Assembly: GCF_000012845.1 (NCBI RefSeq)
Contig: NC_009615.1
Location: forward strand, 2,872,501 to 2,936,500
DNA: 64,000 nt
Source of the DNA: Parabacteroides distasonis ATCC 8503
Lineage (GTDB): Bacteria; Bacteroidota; Bacteroidia; Bacteroidales; Tannerellaceae
Reading direction: 5' to 3'
Shown here in pieces: positions 55,481 through 64,000 of this stretch (position 1 is the stretch's first letter; each line of letters begins with the position of its first letter). Position numbers and translations under genes: made by a program. The notes under the pieces are model-generated. The model did no database searches and was not told the DNA's origin. It was given only the letters and a program-made list of their open reading frames with translations.

Positions 55481-56839
55481 TTATTTACTCTCGTTATCAT
55501 CGTCATCGAAGAGGGTTTTACCAAAGGTATCGATTCCTTTTGTCAACCGCCCGAACAAGCCGGGACCTTTTTTCTTCTCTTTCTTCGGCTTCTCCTTGAC
55601 GGGTTCCGGTTCCGGAGTCGGTTCCACTGTCGGTTCAGTCTCAACCACCGGCTCAATCTTAGGCTCCGGTTTAGGAGGAATATATAACGCGCAATTCTTA
55701 GTTCCTTTCGCCAAGAGGCCGACGGCTACCGCATATTCGGGATTGCTGGCAACCACTAAATCACCACTAGCGACAACCCCCTTGCGAACCGCTGAATAGC
55801 GAACCTCCATCTTCAAGCGTTCGCTCATAACAGCCGGTAAATTCTTCAAAGCGGCGCCTCCACCCGTAATCACGATGCCGGCACCGAGAACGCTCATCAA
55901 GCCTGTAGCCTCCAGACGAGCATATACATTCTCTAAGATCTCATCCATACGGGCCTCGATCACGCCGTTCAACTCGGCCAGCTTAATCTCACGCAAGCCC
56001 ATTCCATCCGCTAAACTCACTTGGATGGTCATATCATTATCCCGGTCCGCTTTCGCGCTACCATAAGTGATCTTCAAGCGTTCCGCCTCAGACTCTACGA
56101 CCCTGAGATTGGTTATATCTTTTGTTATCAAATTACCTCCAAAGGGAACAACGGAAAGGCTGGCCAACTTACCACCCTTATAGACAGATATCGTCGTCAC
56201 GCCGGCACCGAAACCGATCAAGGCGCAACCCAAGTCCTTCTCATTGTCGCTCAAGACAACATCTCCCAACGCAAGGGGTGACACCAGAATACCGGCGATC
56301 TCGATTTTCGCTTGTTCCGAGATGCTATTGACAATATTTAATTTCAAGGAAGGACGTCCAACAATCAACTTGTAACGAGCCTCGATACGGCTACAAGGCA
56401 CACCCACCGGGTTGGACTCTGGTTTATCATCTAAAAAATAGGAAGGAGAAACCACGTCAAGAACGGTCAACATATCCGGACGATAATCCTTACACTCTTG
56501 ATAAAGAGAGTCTATGATCTCCTCCGTGACCACTCCTTCCGTTCCCAATACCTTGCAAACCGTATGCTCGATAGAACGGAGTGACTGGCCACCCAGTCCC
56601 ACATATACCTGCCCGATCTTGGTCCCCCCCAGTTTATTCTCCAACTTGAGGATCAAGCGTTTTATCTTACTCGCCGTCTCCTTCACGTTATATACACATC
56701 CTCTTCGTATGCAGGTGCCGGAGTTCTCAACTTCGTAGGCGATGATTGAAAGAGCGCCCATCGCATTCTTAGTCCCCACCATTCCTACCATATGGGAGGT
56801 ACCTAGGTCAATAGCTGCTATAAAGTCTGTGTATGCCAT
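55481..56839 (-). CDS. ftsA: Cell division protein FtsA
   Basis: 452 residues, actin-like fold: phosphate 1 loop FIAAIDLGTSHMVGMVG at about 6-22, the SHS2-type 1C region near 85-165, phosphate 2 GCALIGFGAGVTTISVYKGG at about 207-226, and the adenosine loop SVLGAGIVITGGGAALKNLP at about 314-333. A Pro/Glu-rich linker (about 390-420, PEPEPVKEKPKK) joins a C-terminal amphipathic end (LFGRLTKGIDTFGKTLF) that would tether FtsZ to the membrane. It lies 5 bp after ftsQ. Confidence 0.96.
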   Translation of the reverse strand: MAYTDFIAAIDLGTSHMVGMVGTKNAMGALSIIAYEVENSGTCIRRGCVYNVKETASKIKRLILKLENKLGGTKIGQVYVGLGGQSLRSIEHTVCKVLGTEGVVTEEIIDSLYQECKDYRPDMLTVLDVVSPSYFLDDKPESNPVGVPCSRIEARYKLIVGRPSLKLNIVNSISEQAKIEIAGILVSPLALGDVVLSDNEKDLGCALIGFGAGVTTISVYKGGKLASLSVVPFGGNLITKDITNLRVVESEAERLKITYGSAKADRDNDMTIQVSLADGMGLREIKLAELNGVIEARMDEILENVYARLEATGLMSVLGAGIVITGGGAALKNLPAVMSERLKMEVRYSAVRKGVVASGDLVVASNPEYAVAVGLLAKGTKNCALYIPPKPEPKIEPVVETEPTVEPTPEPEPVKEKPKKEKKKGPGLFGRLTKGIDTFGKTLFDDDDNESK

Positions 56840-56844
56840 ATCAT

Positions 56845-57573
56845 CTATTTTTTAGTACAAACAATCTGATTCTTATATTTTAAATTAATCATACTGTACT
56901 TTTCCCAACCCACTTTAGGGATCGCTTGTTCATAGAAAAGCTTTAAATTCGCAAGCTTTTCTTCGAATTCATCCAAAGTACCCAACATGATCCGGTGGTT
57001 ACCCACTCTTGGAATAAGTTCTATATCATTATCCGGATAGACATAGATTTGTTCAATCTGGTCATTCCAGAACTCATTCTCTTGCAAAAATAATGCAAAT
57101 TTGTATAAGTCGGTCACCGCAAGCTCTTTTTCCACATATCCACTCACAATTGGCACATGTGCGGCATACCGACGACTGATCGGCATGGTGGTTCCCAGAT
57201 TATCCACGTAATAACTACCTCTTACGCCCATAATCCGGAGGATAGGCATCTTTTGCATGACCTCTAGTTTGATAATCCCCGAAGGAGTCTTATACGCCTC
57301 CACTTGGGCGATCATCTCATTCTTAAGCAATTCCGTCTCTATCCGATCCGTATTCACGTCAGCCATTGGCCGCTTGATCGGATCTAGCCCGGCTTTCTTC
57401 AGTATAGACACAAGGTCACTCTCGCTCACGAAGTGTTTATCCAGACTGTCTTTCACCACGACTTGCAGATCTTGGCAAATAGAGTCTTGACGTATTTCCC
57501 GAAAGAAAAACGACACAAACACGATGTAACAGAACAACAACGTGGCTACTACTATGGAAATTATTCGGATCAC
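56845..57573 (-). CDS. ftsQ: Cell division protein FtsQ/DivIB-like
   Basis: 242 residues. One N-terminal membrane segment (about 3-24, IISIVVATLLFCYIVFVSFF), then a periplasmic POTRA-like region (about 35-110, VSESDLVSILKKAGLDPIKR) and a beta domain (KMPILRIMGVRGSYYVDNLG, IELIPRVGNHRIMLGTLDEF). It is short and divergent, as in Bacteroidetes, and identified mainly by topology and place between murC and ftsA. Its start overlaps the murC stop by 4 bp. Confidence 0.88.
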   Translation of the reverse strand: MIRIISIVVATLLFCYIVFVSFFFREIRQDSICQDLQVVVKDSLDKHFVSESDLVSILKKAGLDPIKRPMADVNTDRIETELLKNEMIAQVEAYKTPSGIIKLEVMQKMPILRIMGVRGSYYVDNLGTTMPISRRYAAHVPIVSGYVEKELAVTDLYKFALFLQENEFWNDQIEQIYVYPDNDIELIPRVGNHRIMLGTLDEFEEKLANLKLFYEQAIPKVGWEKYSMINLKYKNQIVCTKK

Positions 57574-58958
57574 GGTTTCCTTATTTGTTTACATAAAATC
57601 TCTTTTACAGGCTCCACCAAACGGTCGATATTGCCGGCGCCTACCATTAATACTACCTCATATTTCCCGGCGGCAACCACGTCCAAAAGCTCTTCCTTCT
57701 TACACAGCGTCTTGGAAGGGATCGTCACCTTATCAAAAATGATCCGAGAGCTCACCCCCGGAATCGGTTCCTCACGAGCCGGATAGATATCCAGCAAGAT
57801 CAACTCATCCAATAAAGAGAGACTCGCAGCGAAATCTCCAGCGAAATCTCGGGTACGGGTATATAGATGCGGCTGGAAAATACCTGTCACCTTACGACCC
57901 GCATATAATTCCTTCACCGACAAGATACTCTGTCGCAATTCGGCCGGATGATGGGCATAATCATCGATCAATACCACTTGATCAGTCTTCAAATGGAAAT
58001 CGAAACGGCGGCGAGGTCCGGCAAATGTAGCCATACCCTTTTTCAAATCCTCAGGTTTCACTCCGTTCAACCAAGCGATCGCCATAGCCGCTACCCCGTT
58101 CTCTATATTAACCTTTACGGGAACACCTAATTCCACATCAGGAATACGGATTTCCGGACCAACGAAGTCAAAGGTAATATTTCCGTCGCAAATACGAATA
58201 TTTTCAGCGTAAAAGTCCGCTATTTCCGTAACGGAATAGGTATATTTCTTGACACCCTCCTGTAAACGGGGCGTTACGTTGATTCCTTTCTTGATCAGTA
58301 GACAACCATCGGGACGAATTAAGGAGGTAAATTTCTCAAAACTCTCCCGGTAAGCCTCCGCCGTACCGTAAATATCCAGATGATCCGGATCCGCAGAAGT
58401 AATCACTGCCATATAAGGAGTAAGCCAATGGAAAGAACGATCGAACTCATCCGCCTCGATCACGGTAAAGTCGCTCGTATCCGACAACATCAAATTACTC
58501 TCGTAGTTCTTTAGGATTCCTCCGAGGAAAGCATTGCAATCCACCGGCGATTGTTTCAGCAAATGAGCTAGCATAGAAGAGGTCGTTGTCTTGCCGTGCG
58601 TGCCCGCCACGCATAAACCCCGGCTGCTTTTCGTGATCTCTCCCAAGACACGTGCCCGCTTCATCACCTCAAAACCGTGCGCCCGGAAATAGGTCAATTC
58701 CGTATGCGACTCCGGGACCGCCGGCGTATAAACCACCAGCGTATCATCGGGCGACTTGAACGCCTCCCCGATCAAAGCTACATTATCCTCATAGTGAATA
58801 TCGGCTCCCTCCTTTTTCAACTCCTCGGTTAAATCGGAAGGGGTCTTATCGTATCCGCCCACTCGTTTTCCCTTAGCGAGGAAATAACGGATCAAGGCAC
58901 TCATTCCAATGCCCCCGGCACCTACGAAATACACCGCTGTCACTTTATTTATATCCAT
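57570..58958 (-). CDS. murC: UDP-N-acetylmuramate--L-alanine ligase MurC
   Basis: 462 residues. The N-terminal dinucleotide-type fold has YFVGAGGIGMSALIRYFLAK at about 10-29; the ATP-binding loop VAGTHGKTTTSSMLAHLL is at about 116-133; Mur ligase central motifs ADEFDRSFHWLTPYMAVITS at about 170-189 and DDYAHHPAELRQSI at about 333-346 follow; the C-terminal ligase domain contains GIFQPHLYTRTRDF. It adds L-Ala to UDP-MurNAc in the cytoplasm. It is 5 bp after murG. Confidence 0.97.
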   Translation of the reverse strand: MDINKVTAVYFVGAGGIGMSALIRYFLAKGKRVGGYDKTPSDLTEELKKEGADIHYEDNVALIGEAFKSPDDTLVVYTPAVPESHTELTYFRAHGFEVMKRARVLGEITKSSRGLCVAGTHGKTTTSSMLAHLLKQSPVDCNAFLGGILKNYESNLMLSDTSDFTVIEADEFDRSFHWLTPYMAVITSADPDHLDIYGTAEAYRESFEKFTSLIRPDGCLLIKKGINVTPRLQEGVKKYTYSVTEIADFYAENIRICDGNITFDFVGPEIRIPDVELGVPVKVNIENGVAAMAIAWLNGVKPEDLKKGMATFAGPRRRFDFHLKTDQVVLIDDYAHHPAELRQSILSVKELYAGRKVTGIFQPHLYTRTRDFAGDFAASLSLLDELILLDIYPAREEPIPGVSSRIIFDKVTIPSKTLCKKEELLDVVAAGKYEVVLMVGAGNIDRLVEPVKEILCKQIRKP

Positions 58959-58963
58959 ATTCC

Positions 58964-60070
58964 TTATTTCTTATCTATAATCTTAACAATCTCATCCACG
59001 ATACGGTCCGCGCTATGGCGTTGCGCCAAGGTCTCGATATTACGGCTCAACGTACACAAACGTTCATCGTCATGAACTATCTTCAAGGCAGTAGGCACCA
59101 AATCCTTTTCCGCATCTTTATCGGCGATCATAACGGCGGCATCCTTATGGACCAAGGCCAAGGCATTCTTGGTCTGATGATCTTCCGCCACATTCGGCGA
59201 AGGCACCAAGACCACCGGTTTTCCTAATAAGCAAAGTTCCGAGATAGAACTAGCCCCCGCACGGGATATCACCAAATCGGCCGCTGAATAAGCATAATCC
59301 ATACGGGTAATAAAGTCTGAGCACCAAACCGGCATTCCCCGGTACGCCTTCAAATGCTTGGAAGCGTCGCTGTAATAATACCTACCGGTTTGCCAAATAA
59401 CCTGTACATCCGAGGCGAAGAACTTATCCAGATCCCCTTGAATACTCCGGTTAATCGTCCGTGCGCCAAGGCTACCACCTACCACAAGGATCGTTTTTTT
59501 CTCCGGAGAAAGCCCGAAGAACGCCAACGCCTCCTCTTTCTTACTCAGCGCCTCTTCCAAATCCTGTCGCACCGGATTTCCCGTAATCACGATCTTATCC
59601 GCCGGAAAGAACTTCTCCATGCCCTCGTAAGCGACACAAATCTTGCTCGCTTTCTTCGCCAACAACTTATTGGTCACACCGGCATACGAGTTTTGCTCCT
59701 GTATCAATGCGGGAACACCTTGCGAAGCCGCCATCCATAAAGTCGGTCCACTGGCATAACCGCCCACGCCGACCGCTATATCTGGCTTGAACTCACGGAT
59801 CGTCTTCCTCGCCAAGCGCAAGCTTTTCGCTAAACGAACCATGACCTTCACGTTGTTCATCAAGTGGGCACGATCAAACCCACTCACCGGTAAACCTACG
59901 ATTTTATAACCGGCTGCCGGAACCTTATCCATTTCCATGCGGTCTTCCGCCCCCACAAATAAGATTTCCGCATCCGGAAAACGTTTCTTGAAAGTATTAG
60001 CGATAGATATGGCCGGGAAGATATGGCCTCCCGTACCACCACCACTTATTATGATCCGGTACTTTCTCAT
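58964..60070 (-). CDS. murG: UDP-GlcNAc:lipid I transferase MurG
   Basis: 368 residues. The N-terminal GT-B signature ISGGGTGGHIFPAISIANTF is at about 8-27, then GVGGYASGPTLWMAASQGVP at about 101-120 and QEQNSYAGVTNKLLAKKASK. The C-terminal domain has LVVGGSLGARTINRSI at about 195-210 and SRAGASSISELCLLGKPVVLV at about 265-285. It makes lipid II at the inner face of the membrane. Its start overlaps the ftsW stop by 4 bp. Confidence 0.97.
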   Translation of the reverse strand: MRKYRIIISGGGTGGHIFPAISIANTFKKRFPDAEILFVGAEDRMEMDKVPAAGYKIVGLPVSGFDRAHLMNNVKVMVRLAKSLRLARKTIREFKPDIAVGVGGYASGPTLWMAASQGVPALIQEQNSYAGVTNKLLAKKASKICVAYEGMEKFFPADKIVITGNPVRQDLEEALSKKEEALAFFGLSPEKKTILVVGGSLGARTINRSIQGDLDKFFASDVQVIWQTGRYYYSDASKHLKAYRGMPVWCSDFITRMDYAYSAADLVISRAGASSISELCLLGKPVVLVPSPNVAEDHQTKNALALVHKDAAVMIADKDAEKDLVPTALKIVHDDERLCTLSRNIETLAQRHSADRIVDEIVKIIDKK

Positions 60071-61374
60071 ACTTTTGACTCTACAGTTATCGTTTCGACA
60101 GCCGATAGCGGATTATCTTCTCTCTCTCCCTCGACCGCCTGATTTATTGTCTCTCCGGATGGCTCGTCGGAAGGATTCTCTGGATTCTCCGTATCCTCCT
60201 CTTCCTCATCCTCATTTCCGATATTGGCTCCAAAACGACTTACGCTCAATATGATCCCGAAATAGATACAAGAAATAAGCGTAGACGTACCACCCCGGCT
60301 CACCAACGGCATCGGTTGCCCGGTAACGGGCACTAAATTCACAGCTACCGCCATATTCGCCAAAGCTTGGACTACCACCAGCAACCCACATCCCAACACT
60401 AGGAATTTCGGGAATGATTTATCACATTTCCGGGCGATCATCCCAACCCGCACTAGCAACATTATATAAAGCAACAGTACAAAGATTCCCCCAACGATAC
60501 CCAGTTCCTCTATGATAATCGCATAGATAAAATCTGAATACGCCTGTGGCAGGAAGTCACGCTGTTGGCCATGTCCGGGCATCTGCCCAAATACGCCTCC
60601 CCGGGCAATAGCTATCTTCGCATGGGTTACCTGATAATTATCATCGGTTATCTTATACGTACCACTCTCATCCAAATTATCCTTATGCCCGTCGAAGAAA
60701 CGCTCCAAACGCCCCTGCCAAGTAACGAATCGATCCGGCAAATACTGGGTAATAGCGGCCGGCGTAAACTTAAGCAACGCCAAGAACAATACCAACGCCA
60801 ACATCAAGATACCCGCCAGCTTCGCCAACTTACCAAATGGCAACTGACCGATAAACATCATCAGGAAACAAACCCCGAATAGCATAAACGCCGTAGAAAA
60901 GTTCTCCGGCAGAATCAAGACACAGGTCAGTCCTACCCCAATCAGTATATACTTAAAAATCTGGTTCTCCGTTAATTTCCCCCGTTTGCTGAGCAAGAAA
61001 GCGACAAACACGACACAAGCCAGCTTCCCAAACTCCGAAGGCTGGAACTGTATCCCCATGATTTCCAGCCATCGATGCGCATCATTAGCGTCCACGCCGA
61101 TAAAGGGCGTCACGATCAACATCAACATCGAGACCGGCAATAATATAATAAACGCAGAAAAGAAGCGACACGGTATATTATGCAACAGCAATACCATGAC
61201 GAAACCTCCCAATAAAAAGGTGGCGTGCCGTACGATAGGCGCCCAGTGATTCGCGTTCTTATAAGCGATCGTACTGGTCGCACTGAACACCTCCACCACC
61301 GATATAAGACACAGGAACATGAAGATGATCCATATCACCCGGTCGCCCTTAAACAGTTTACTCGCCAGATCCAT
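60067..61374 (-). CDS. ftsW: SEDS glycosyltransferase FtsW
   Basis: 435 residues, with about 9-10 membrane segments between 14 and 375. SEDS marks: DAHRWLEIMGIQFQPSEFGKL at about 95-115, GHGQQRDFLPQAYSDFIYAI at about 263-282 and PVTGQPMPLVSRGGTSTLIS at about 342-361. The last ~55 residues are a soluble, very acidic tail (NEDEEEEDTENPENPSDEP), longer than in many FtsW proteins. It polymerises septal peptidoglycan. It follows murD by 11 bp. Confidence 0.95.
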   Translation of the reverse strand: MDLASKLFKGDRVIWIIFMFLCLISVVEVFSATSTIAYKNANHWAPIVRHATFLLGGFVMVLLLHNIPCRFFSAFIILLPVSMLMLIVTPFIGVDANDAHRWLEIMGIQFQPSEFGKLACVVFVAFLLSKRGKLTENQIFKYILIGVGLTCVLILPENFSTAFMLFGVCFLMMFIGQLPFGKLAKLAGILMLALVLFLALLKFTPAAITQYLPDRFVTWQGRLERFFDGHKDNLDESGTYKITDDNYQVTHAKIAIARGGVFGQMPGHGQQRDFLPQAYSDFIYAIIIEELGIVGGIFVLLLYIMLLVRVGMIARKCDKSFPKFLVLGCGLLVVVQALANMAVAVNLVPVTGQPMPLVSRGGTSTLISCIYFGIILSVSRFGANIGNEDEEEEDTENPENPSDEPSGETINQAVEGEREDNPLSAVETITVESKV

Positions 61375-61385
61375 TTTATCCTTTA

Positions 61386-62723
61386 TTACAAATTACGTAC
61401 GCAAGCCTTGAACTGATCGCCCCGATCCTCATAGCTCTTGAACAGGTCGAAGCTGGCGCAACAAGGAGAGAGCAATACCGTATCTCCCTTATGAGCCATC
61501 TTATAAGCTTTCGCCACAGCCTCTTCCATCGAGCGGGCGTCTTCTATATTCGCCACTTTCCCGTCGAAGAACGCATGCAGTTTCGTATTATCCACACCCA
61601 TGAAAATCAATGAATGCACCTTTTTACTCACTAGTTCCTCGATCTCCGAGTAATCATTCCCTTTATCCGTGCCCCCTAAGATCAAAACGACCGGAGTCGT
61701 CATACTCTGCAAAGCATACCAACAAGAGTTTACGTTCGTAGCTTTCGAGTCATTAATATAATCAACACCACGCACGCGAAGCACCTTTTCCAAACGGTGC
61801 TCAACCCCCGTAAAATCACTGAGTGAGGCACGTATTTTCTCATCATGAATGTCCACGATCTTGGACGCTATCCCCGAAGCCAAAGAGTTATACAGGTTAT
61901 GCGTACCAGTCAATGCCAATAGGTCTTGTTCCATCGTAAATGTTCCGTTTGCCGTTTCAATAACTACTTGATTATTTTCCGTATATCCCTTCATGCCGTT
62001 CTCATGTGTCTCGGCGAATGGGTAAAGAGTAGCCTCAGGATGCCGTTTGGCGATCTCACGGGCTATGATCGGGTCATCGTTCCAGAAAATGAAGGCGTCG
62101 TCCTTCGTCTGATTTTGCAAGATGCGGAACTTAGCGTCTACATAATTCTGCATCTCATAGTTATAACGGTCCAGATGATCCGGTGTTATATTCAATATAA
62201 TAGCGATATCCGCTTTAAAGTCGTACATATTATCCAGTTGGAAACTGCTCAACTCGATCACGTAGACCGCATGTGGATCTTCCGCAACCTGAAGCGCCAA
62301 GCTGTTTCCGACATTTCCGGCCAAGCCCACGTCCACGCCCGCTTCTTTCAAGATATGATACGTAAGCATCGTCGTTGTCGTCTTGCCGTTGCTACCCGTG
62401 ATGCAAATCATCTTCGAGTCCGTATACCTTCCGGCAAACTCGATCTCGGAGATGATCGGCGTACCTTGCTTCTTCAATAACTGTATGATAGGAGCCTTGT
62501 CGGGAATACCCGGGCTCTTGACAATTTCGTCGGCATTCAAGATGTCGGCTTCGGTATGCTGTCCCTCTTCCCAACGAATCCCGTGGTTGTCCAGCATCTC
62601 CTTATACTTAGGTTTGATAGACGATTTATCGGACACGAACACGTCGAATCCTTTCGCCTTCGCCAAGACAGCGGCTCCCGCACCACTCTCCCCGGCCCCT
62701 AATATAACCATTCTCTTACTCAT
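61386..62723 (-). CDS. murD: UDP-N-acetylmuramoylalanine--D-glutamate ligase MurD
   Basis: 445 residues. The N-terminal fold has MVILGAGESGAGAAVLAKAK at about 5-24 and VKSPGIPDKAPIIQLLKKQG at about 69-88; the ATP loop ITGSNGKTTTTMLTYHIL is at about 108-125; the central ELSSFQLDNMYDFKADIAII and NITPDHLDRY follow; the C-terminal part has YINDSKATNVNSCWYALQS and ILGGTDKGNDYSEIE. It adds D-Glu to UDP-MurNAc-L-Ala. It is 3 bp after mraY. Confidence 0.97.
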   Translation of the reverse strand: MSKRMVILGAGESGAGAAVLAKAKGFDVFVSDKSSIKPKYKEMLDNHGIRWEEGQHTEADILNADEIVKSPGIPDKAPIIQLLKKQGTPIISEIEFAGRYTDSKMICITGSNGKTTTTMLTYHILKEAGVDVGLAGNVGNSLALQVAEDPHAVYVIELSSFQLDNMYDFKADIAIILNITPDHLDRYNYEMQNYVDAKFRILQNQTKDDAFIFWNDDPIIAREIAKRHPEATLYPFAETHENGMKGYTENNQVVIETANGTFTMEQDLLALTGTHNLYNSLASGIASKIVDIHDEKIRASLSDFTGVEHRLEKVLRVRGVDYINDSKATNVNSCWYALQSMTTPVVLILGGTDKGNDYSEIEELVSKKVHSLIFMGVDNTKLHAFFDGKVANIEDARSMEEAVAKAYKMAHKGDTVLLSPCCASFDLFKSYEDRGDQFKACVRNL

Positions 62724-62726
62724 CTT

Positions 62727-63986
62727 TTATCTCATCTTTAACGTAACTATCGTCATAACAGCCAAAATAATACCGATCAACCAGAAACGGACCACGATCT
62801 TCGATTCAGGCACGACATTGAACGGCTTTTGGATCAACGCCTGTATACCTGCGTTTCCCGGCTTCTGGAAATGATGGTGTAAAGGAGCCATCTTGAAGAT
62901 ACGGCGACCTTCCCCATACTTCTTCTTCGTATATTTAAAGTAGGCCACTTGCAACATGACCGATATATTCTCCACCAAGAAAATACCGCAAAGGATCGGA
63001 ATCAACAACTCCTTACGGATGATGATCGCGAAAACAGCGATAATACCTCCCAAGGTCAAGCTCCCCGTATCTCCCATAAATACTTGGGCCGGATATGAGT
63101 TGTACCATAAGAAACCGACCGTGGCACCGATAAAGGCAGCGGCATAAACCACCAACTCCTCCGCACCGGGTATAAACATGATATTCAAGAACGAGGCGAA
63201 CTCAAAGTGGGATGACATATAGGCCAAAATACCGAGAGCCACCCCAATGATCGCCGATGTTCCGGCAGCCAAGCCGTCCAGTCCATCCGTCATATTGGCT
63301 CCGTTCGACACGGCTGTCACCACAAAGATCACCATCAGCACGAACACCAGCCATGCGGCCTCCTCCTTATAATCGCCCGCCCAGTTCACCAAATTGGCGT
63401 AATCGAAATTATTGTTTTTCAAGAACGGGATGGTCGTCTTTGTCGATTTGGTCTCCACCGTATGATAACGCACCTCCTCGATCACGTTATCATGGCGCAC
63501 CTCCATATTCTCCTTGATCACCACATCCGGGCTCATGAACAATACCAAGCCAACGATCAAGCCCAGTCCTACCTGCCCGACGATCTTGAAACGTCCGTGC
63601 ATACCTTCCTTATTCTTCTTGAATACCTTGATATAATCATCCGCGAATCCCAAGGCACCCAGCCAGACCGTAGTCACCAACATCAATATCACATAGATAT
63701 TATTCAGCTTGGCACACAGTAAAGTCGGGATCAATATAGCGATAATAATGATAATACCTCCCATCGTCGGCGTTCCCTTCTTGCTCATCTGGCCCTCCAG
63801 CCCAAGATTTCTCACCGTCTCGCCGATCTGCAACATTTGCAACTTATCGATGATACGCCGGCCGATCGCCGTAGAGATAAACAAGGACAAGATCAAGGCC
63901 AACCCCGAGCGGAAAGATACGTACTTAAACATACCCGCTCCCGGGAAATCCAACTGATCCAAATAATTAAAAAGATAATAAAGCAT
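62727..63986 (-). CDS. mraY: Phospho-MurNAc-pentapeptide transferase MraY
   Basis: 419 residues with about 10 membrane segments. Catalytic motifs: [17 protein letters not shown] (Asp pair) at about 111-127, [19 protein letters not shown] at about 228-246, and a C-terminal [13 protein letters not shown] (HHH) at about 363-375. A ~50-residue insertion (about 165-215) is typical of Bacteroidetes MraY. It makes lipid I from UDP-MurNAc-pentapeptide. The 14 bases after its start reach the window edge, so murE, expected upstream, lies outside. Confidence 0.97.
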   Translation of the reverse strand: MLYYLFNYLDQLDFPGAGMFKYVSFRSGLALILSLFISTAIGRRIIDKLQMLQIGETVRNLGLEGQMSKKGTPTMGGIIIIIAILIPTLLCAKLNNIYVILMLVTTVWLGALGFADDYIKVFKKNKEGMHGRFKIVGQVGLGLIVGLVLFMSPDVVIKENMEVRHDNVIEEVRYHTVETKSTKTTIPFLKNNNFDYANLVNWAGDYKEEAAWLVFVLMVIFVVTAVSNGANMTDGLDGLAAGTSAIIGVALGILAYMSSHFEFASFLNIMFIPGAEELVVYAAAFIGATVGFLWYNSYPAQVFMGDTGSLTLGGIIAVFAIIIRKELLIPILCGIFLVENISVMLQVAYFKYTKKKYGEGRRIFKMAPLHHHFQKPGNAGIQALIQKPFNVVPESKIVVRFWLIGIILAVMTIVTLKMR

Positions 63987-64000
63987 GTCGTCTTAAATAT

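Overview
The window comes from a Bacteroidales bacterium, most likely Parabacteroides or a close relative (genus is an inference; no database search was possible). The reasons are the Bacteroidetes-type 16S rRNA gene, promoters of the TTTG-N19-21-TAnnTTTG type, two SusC/SusD polysaccharide utilisation loci run by ECF sigma/FecR pairs, an RprX/RprY-like two-component system and a Bacteroidetes-style division and cell-wall (dcw) cluster.

Layout. 1-1520: 16S rRNA on the minus strand, cut by the window edge at its 3' end, read from two tandem rRNA promoters (1693-1828). 2072-2159: an array of 22-bp direct repeats. 2408-21087: an extracellular-type contractile injection system (eCIS; related to PVC/AlgoCIS and to Bacteroidales injection systems). 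The plus-strand arm (2408-16050) carries a Pvc16-like DUF4255 protein, an unknown protein, sheath, two tube proteins, a DUF5908 micro-protein, a LysM hub protein, a VgrG-like spike, a gp25-like wedge, a baseplate J-like protein, a fibre-like unknown, a Pvc12-like baseplate protein and a large signal-peptide plus 3-TM membrane protein. The convergent minus-strand arm (21087-16052) carries the tape measure protein, a DUF4157 (eCIS core) protein and an AAA+ ATPase. Three genes are visibly broken: only the C-terminal ~150 residues of the sheath remain, fused out of frame to a truncated neighbour, and the baseplate J protein and the tape measure protein each carry a frameshift. As it stands in this sequence the system looks non-functional or recently decaying.

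21498-26152: a lipoprotein with two DUF1080 domains, a large NPCBM-domain glycosidase-like protein and a small DUF4890 protein. 37116-26274 (minus): PUL 1, with ECF sigma, FecR anti-sigma, SusC, SusD, then a beta-helix GH28-like protein, a GH140/DUF4038 protein and a GH172/DUF2961 protein, which suggests a furanoside-decorated plant or pectic glycan. 46527-37230: PUL 2, with a divergent ECF sigma, then FecR, SusC, SusD, a DUF1080 lipoprotein and a Tat-exported Gfo/Idh/MocA oxidoreductase. The last two suggest the 3-keto-glycoside route of glycoside cleavage.

46658-52035 (plus): an outer-membrane beta-barrel protein followed by rprX-like and rprY-like genes. Minus strand from 53498 to 52089: a CstA-type transporter. 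Minus strand from 63986 to 53614: the dcw genes mraY-murD-ftsW-murG-murC-ftsQ-ftsA-ftsZ followed by a yqeY-like gene, tightly packed and ordinary for the phylum.

No tRNA genes, CRISPR arrays, insertion sequences or integrases were recognised.
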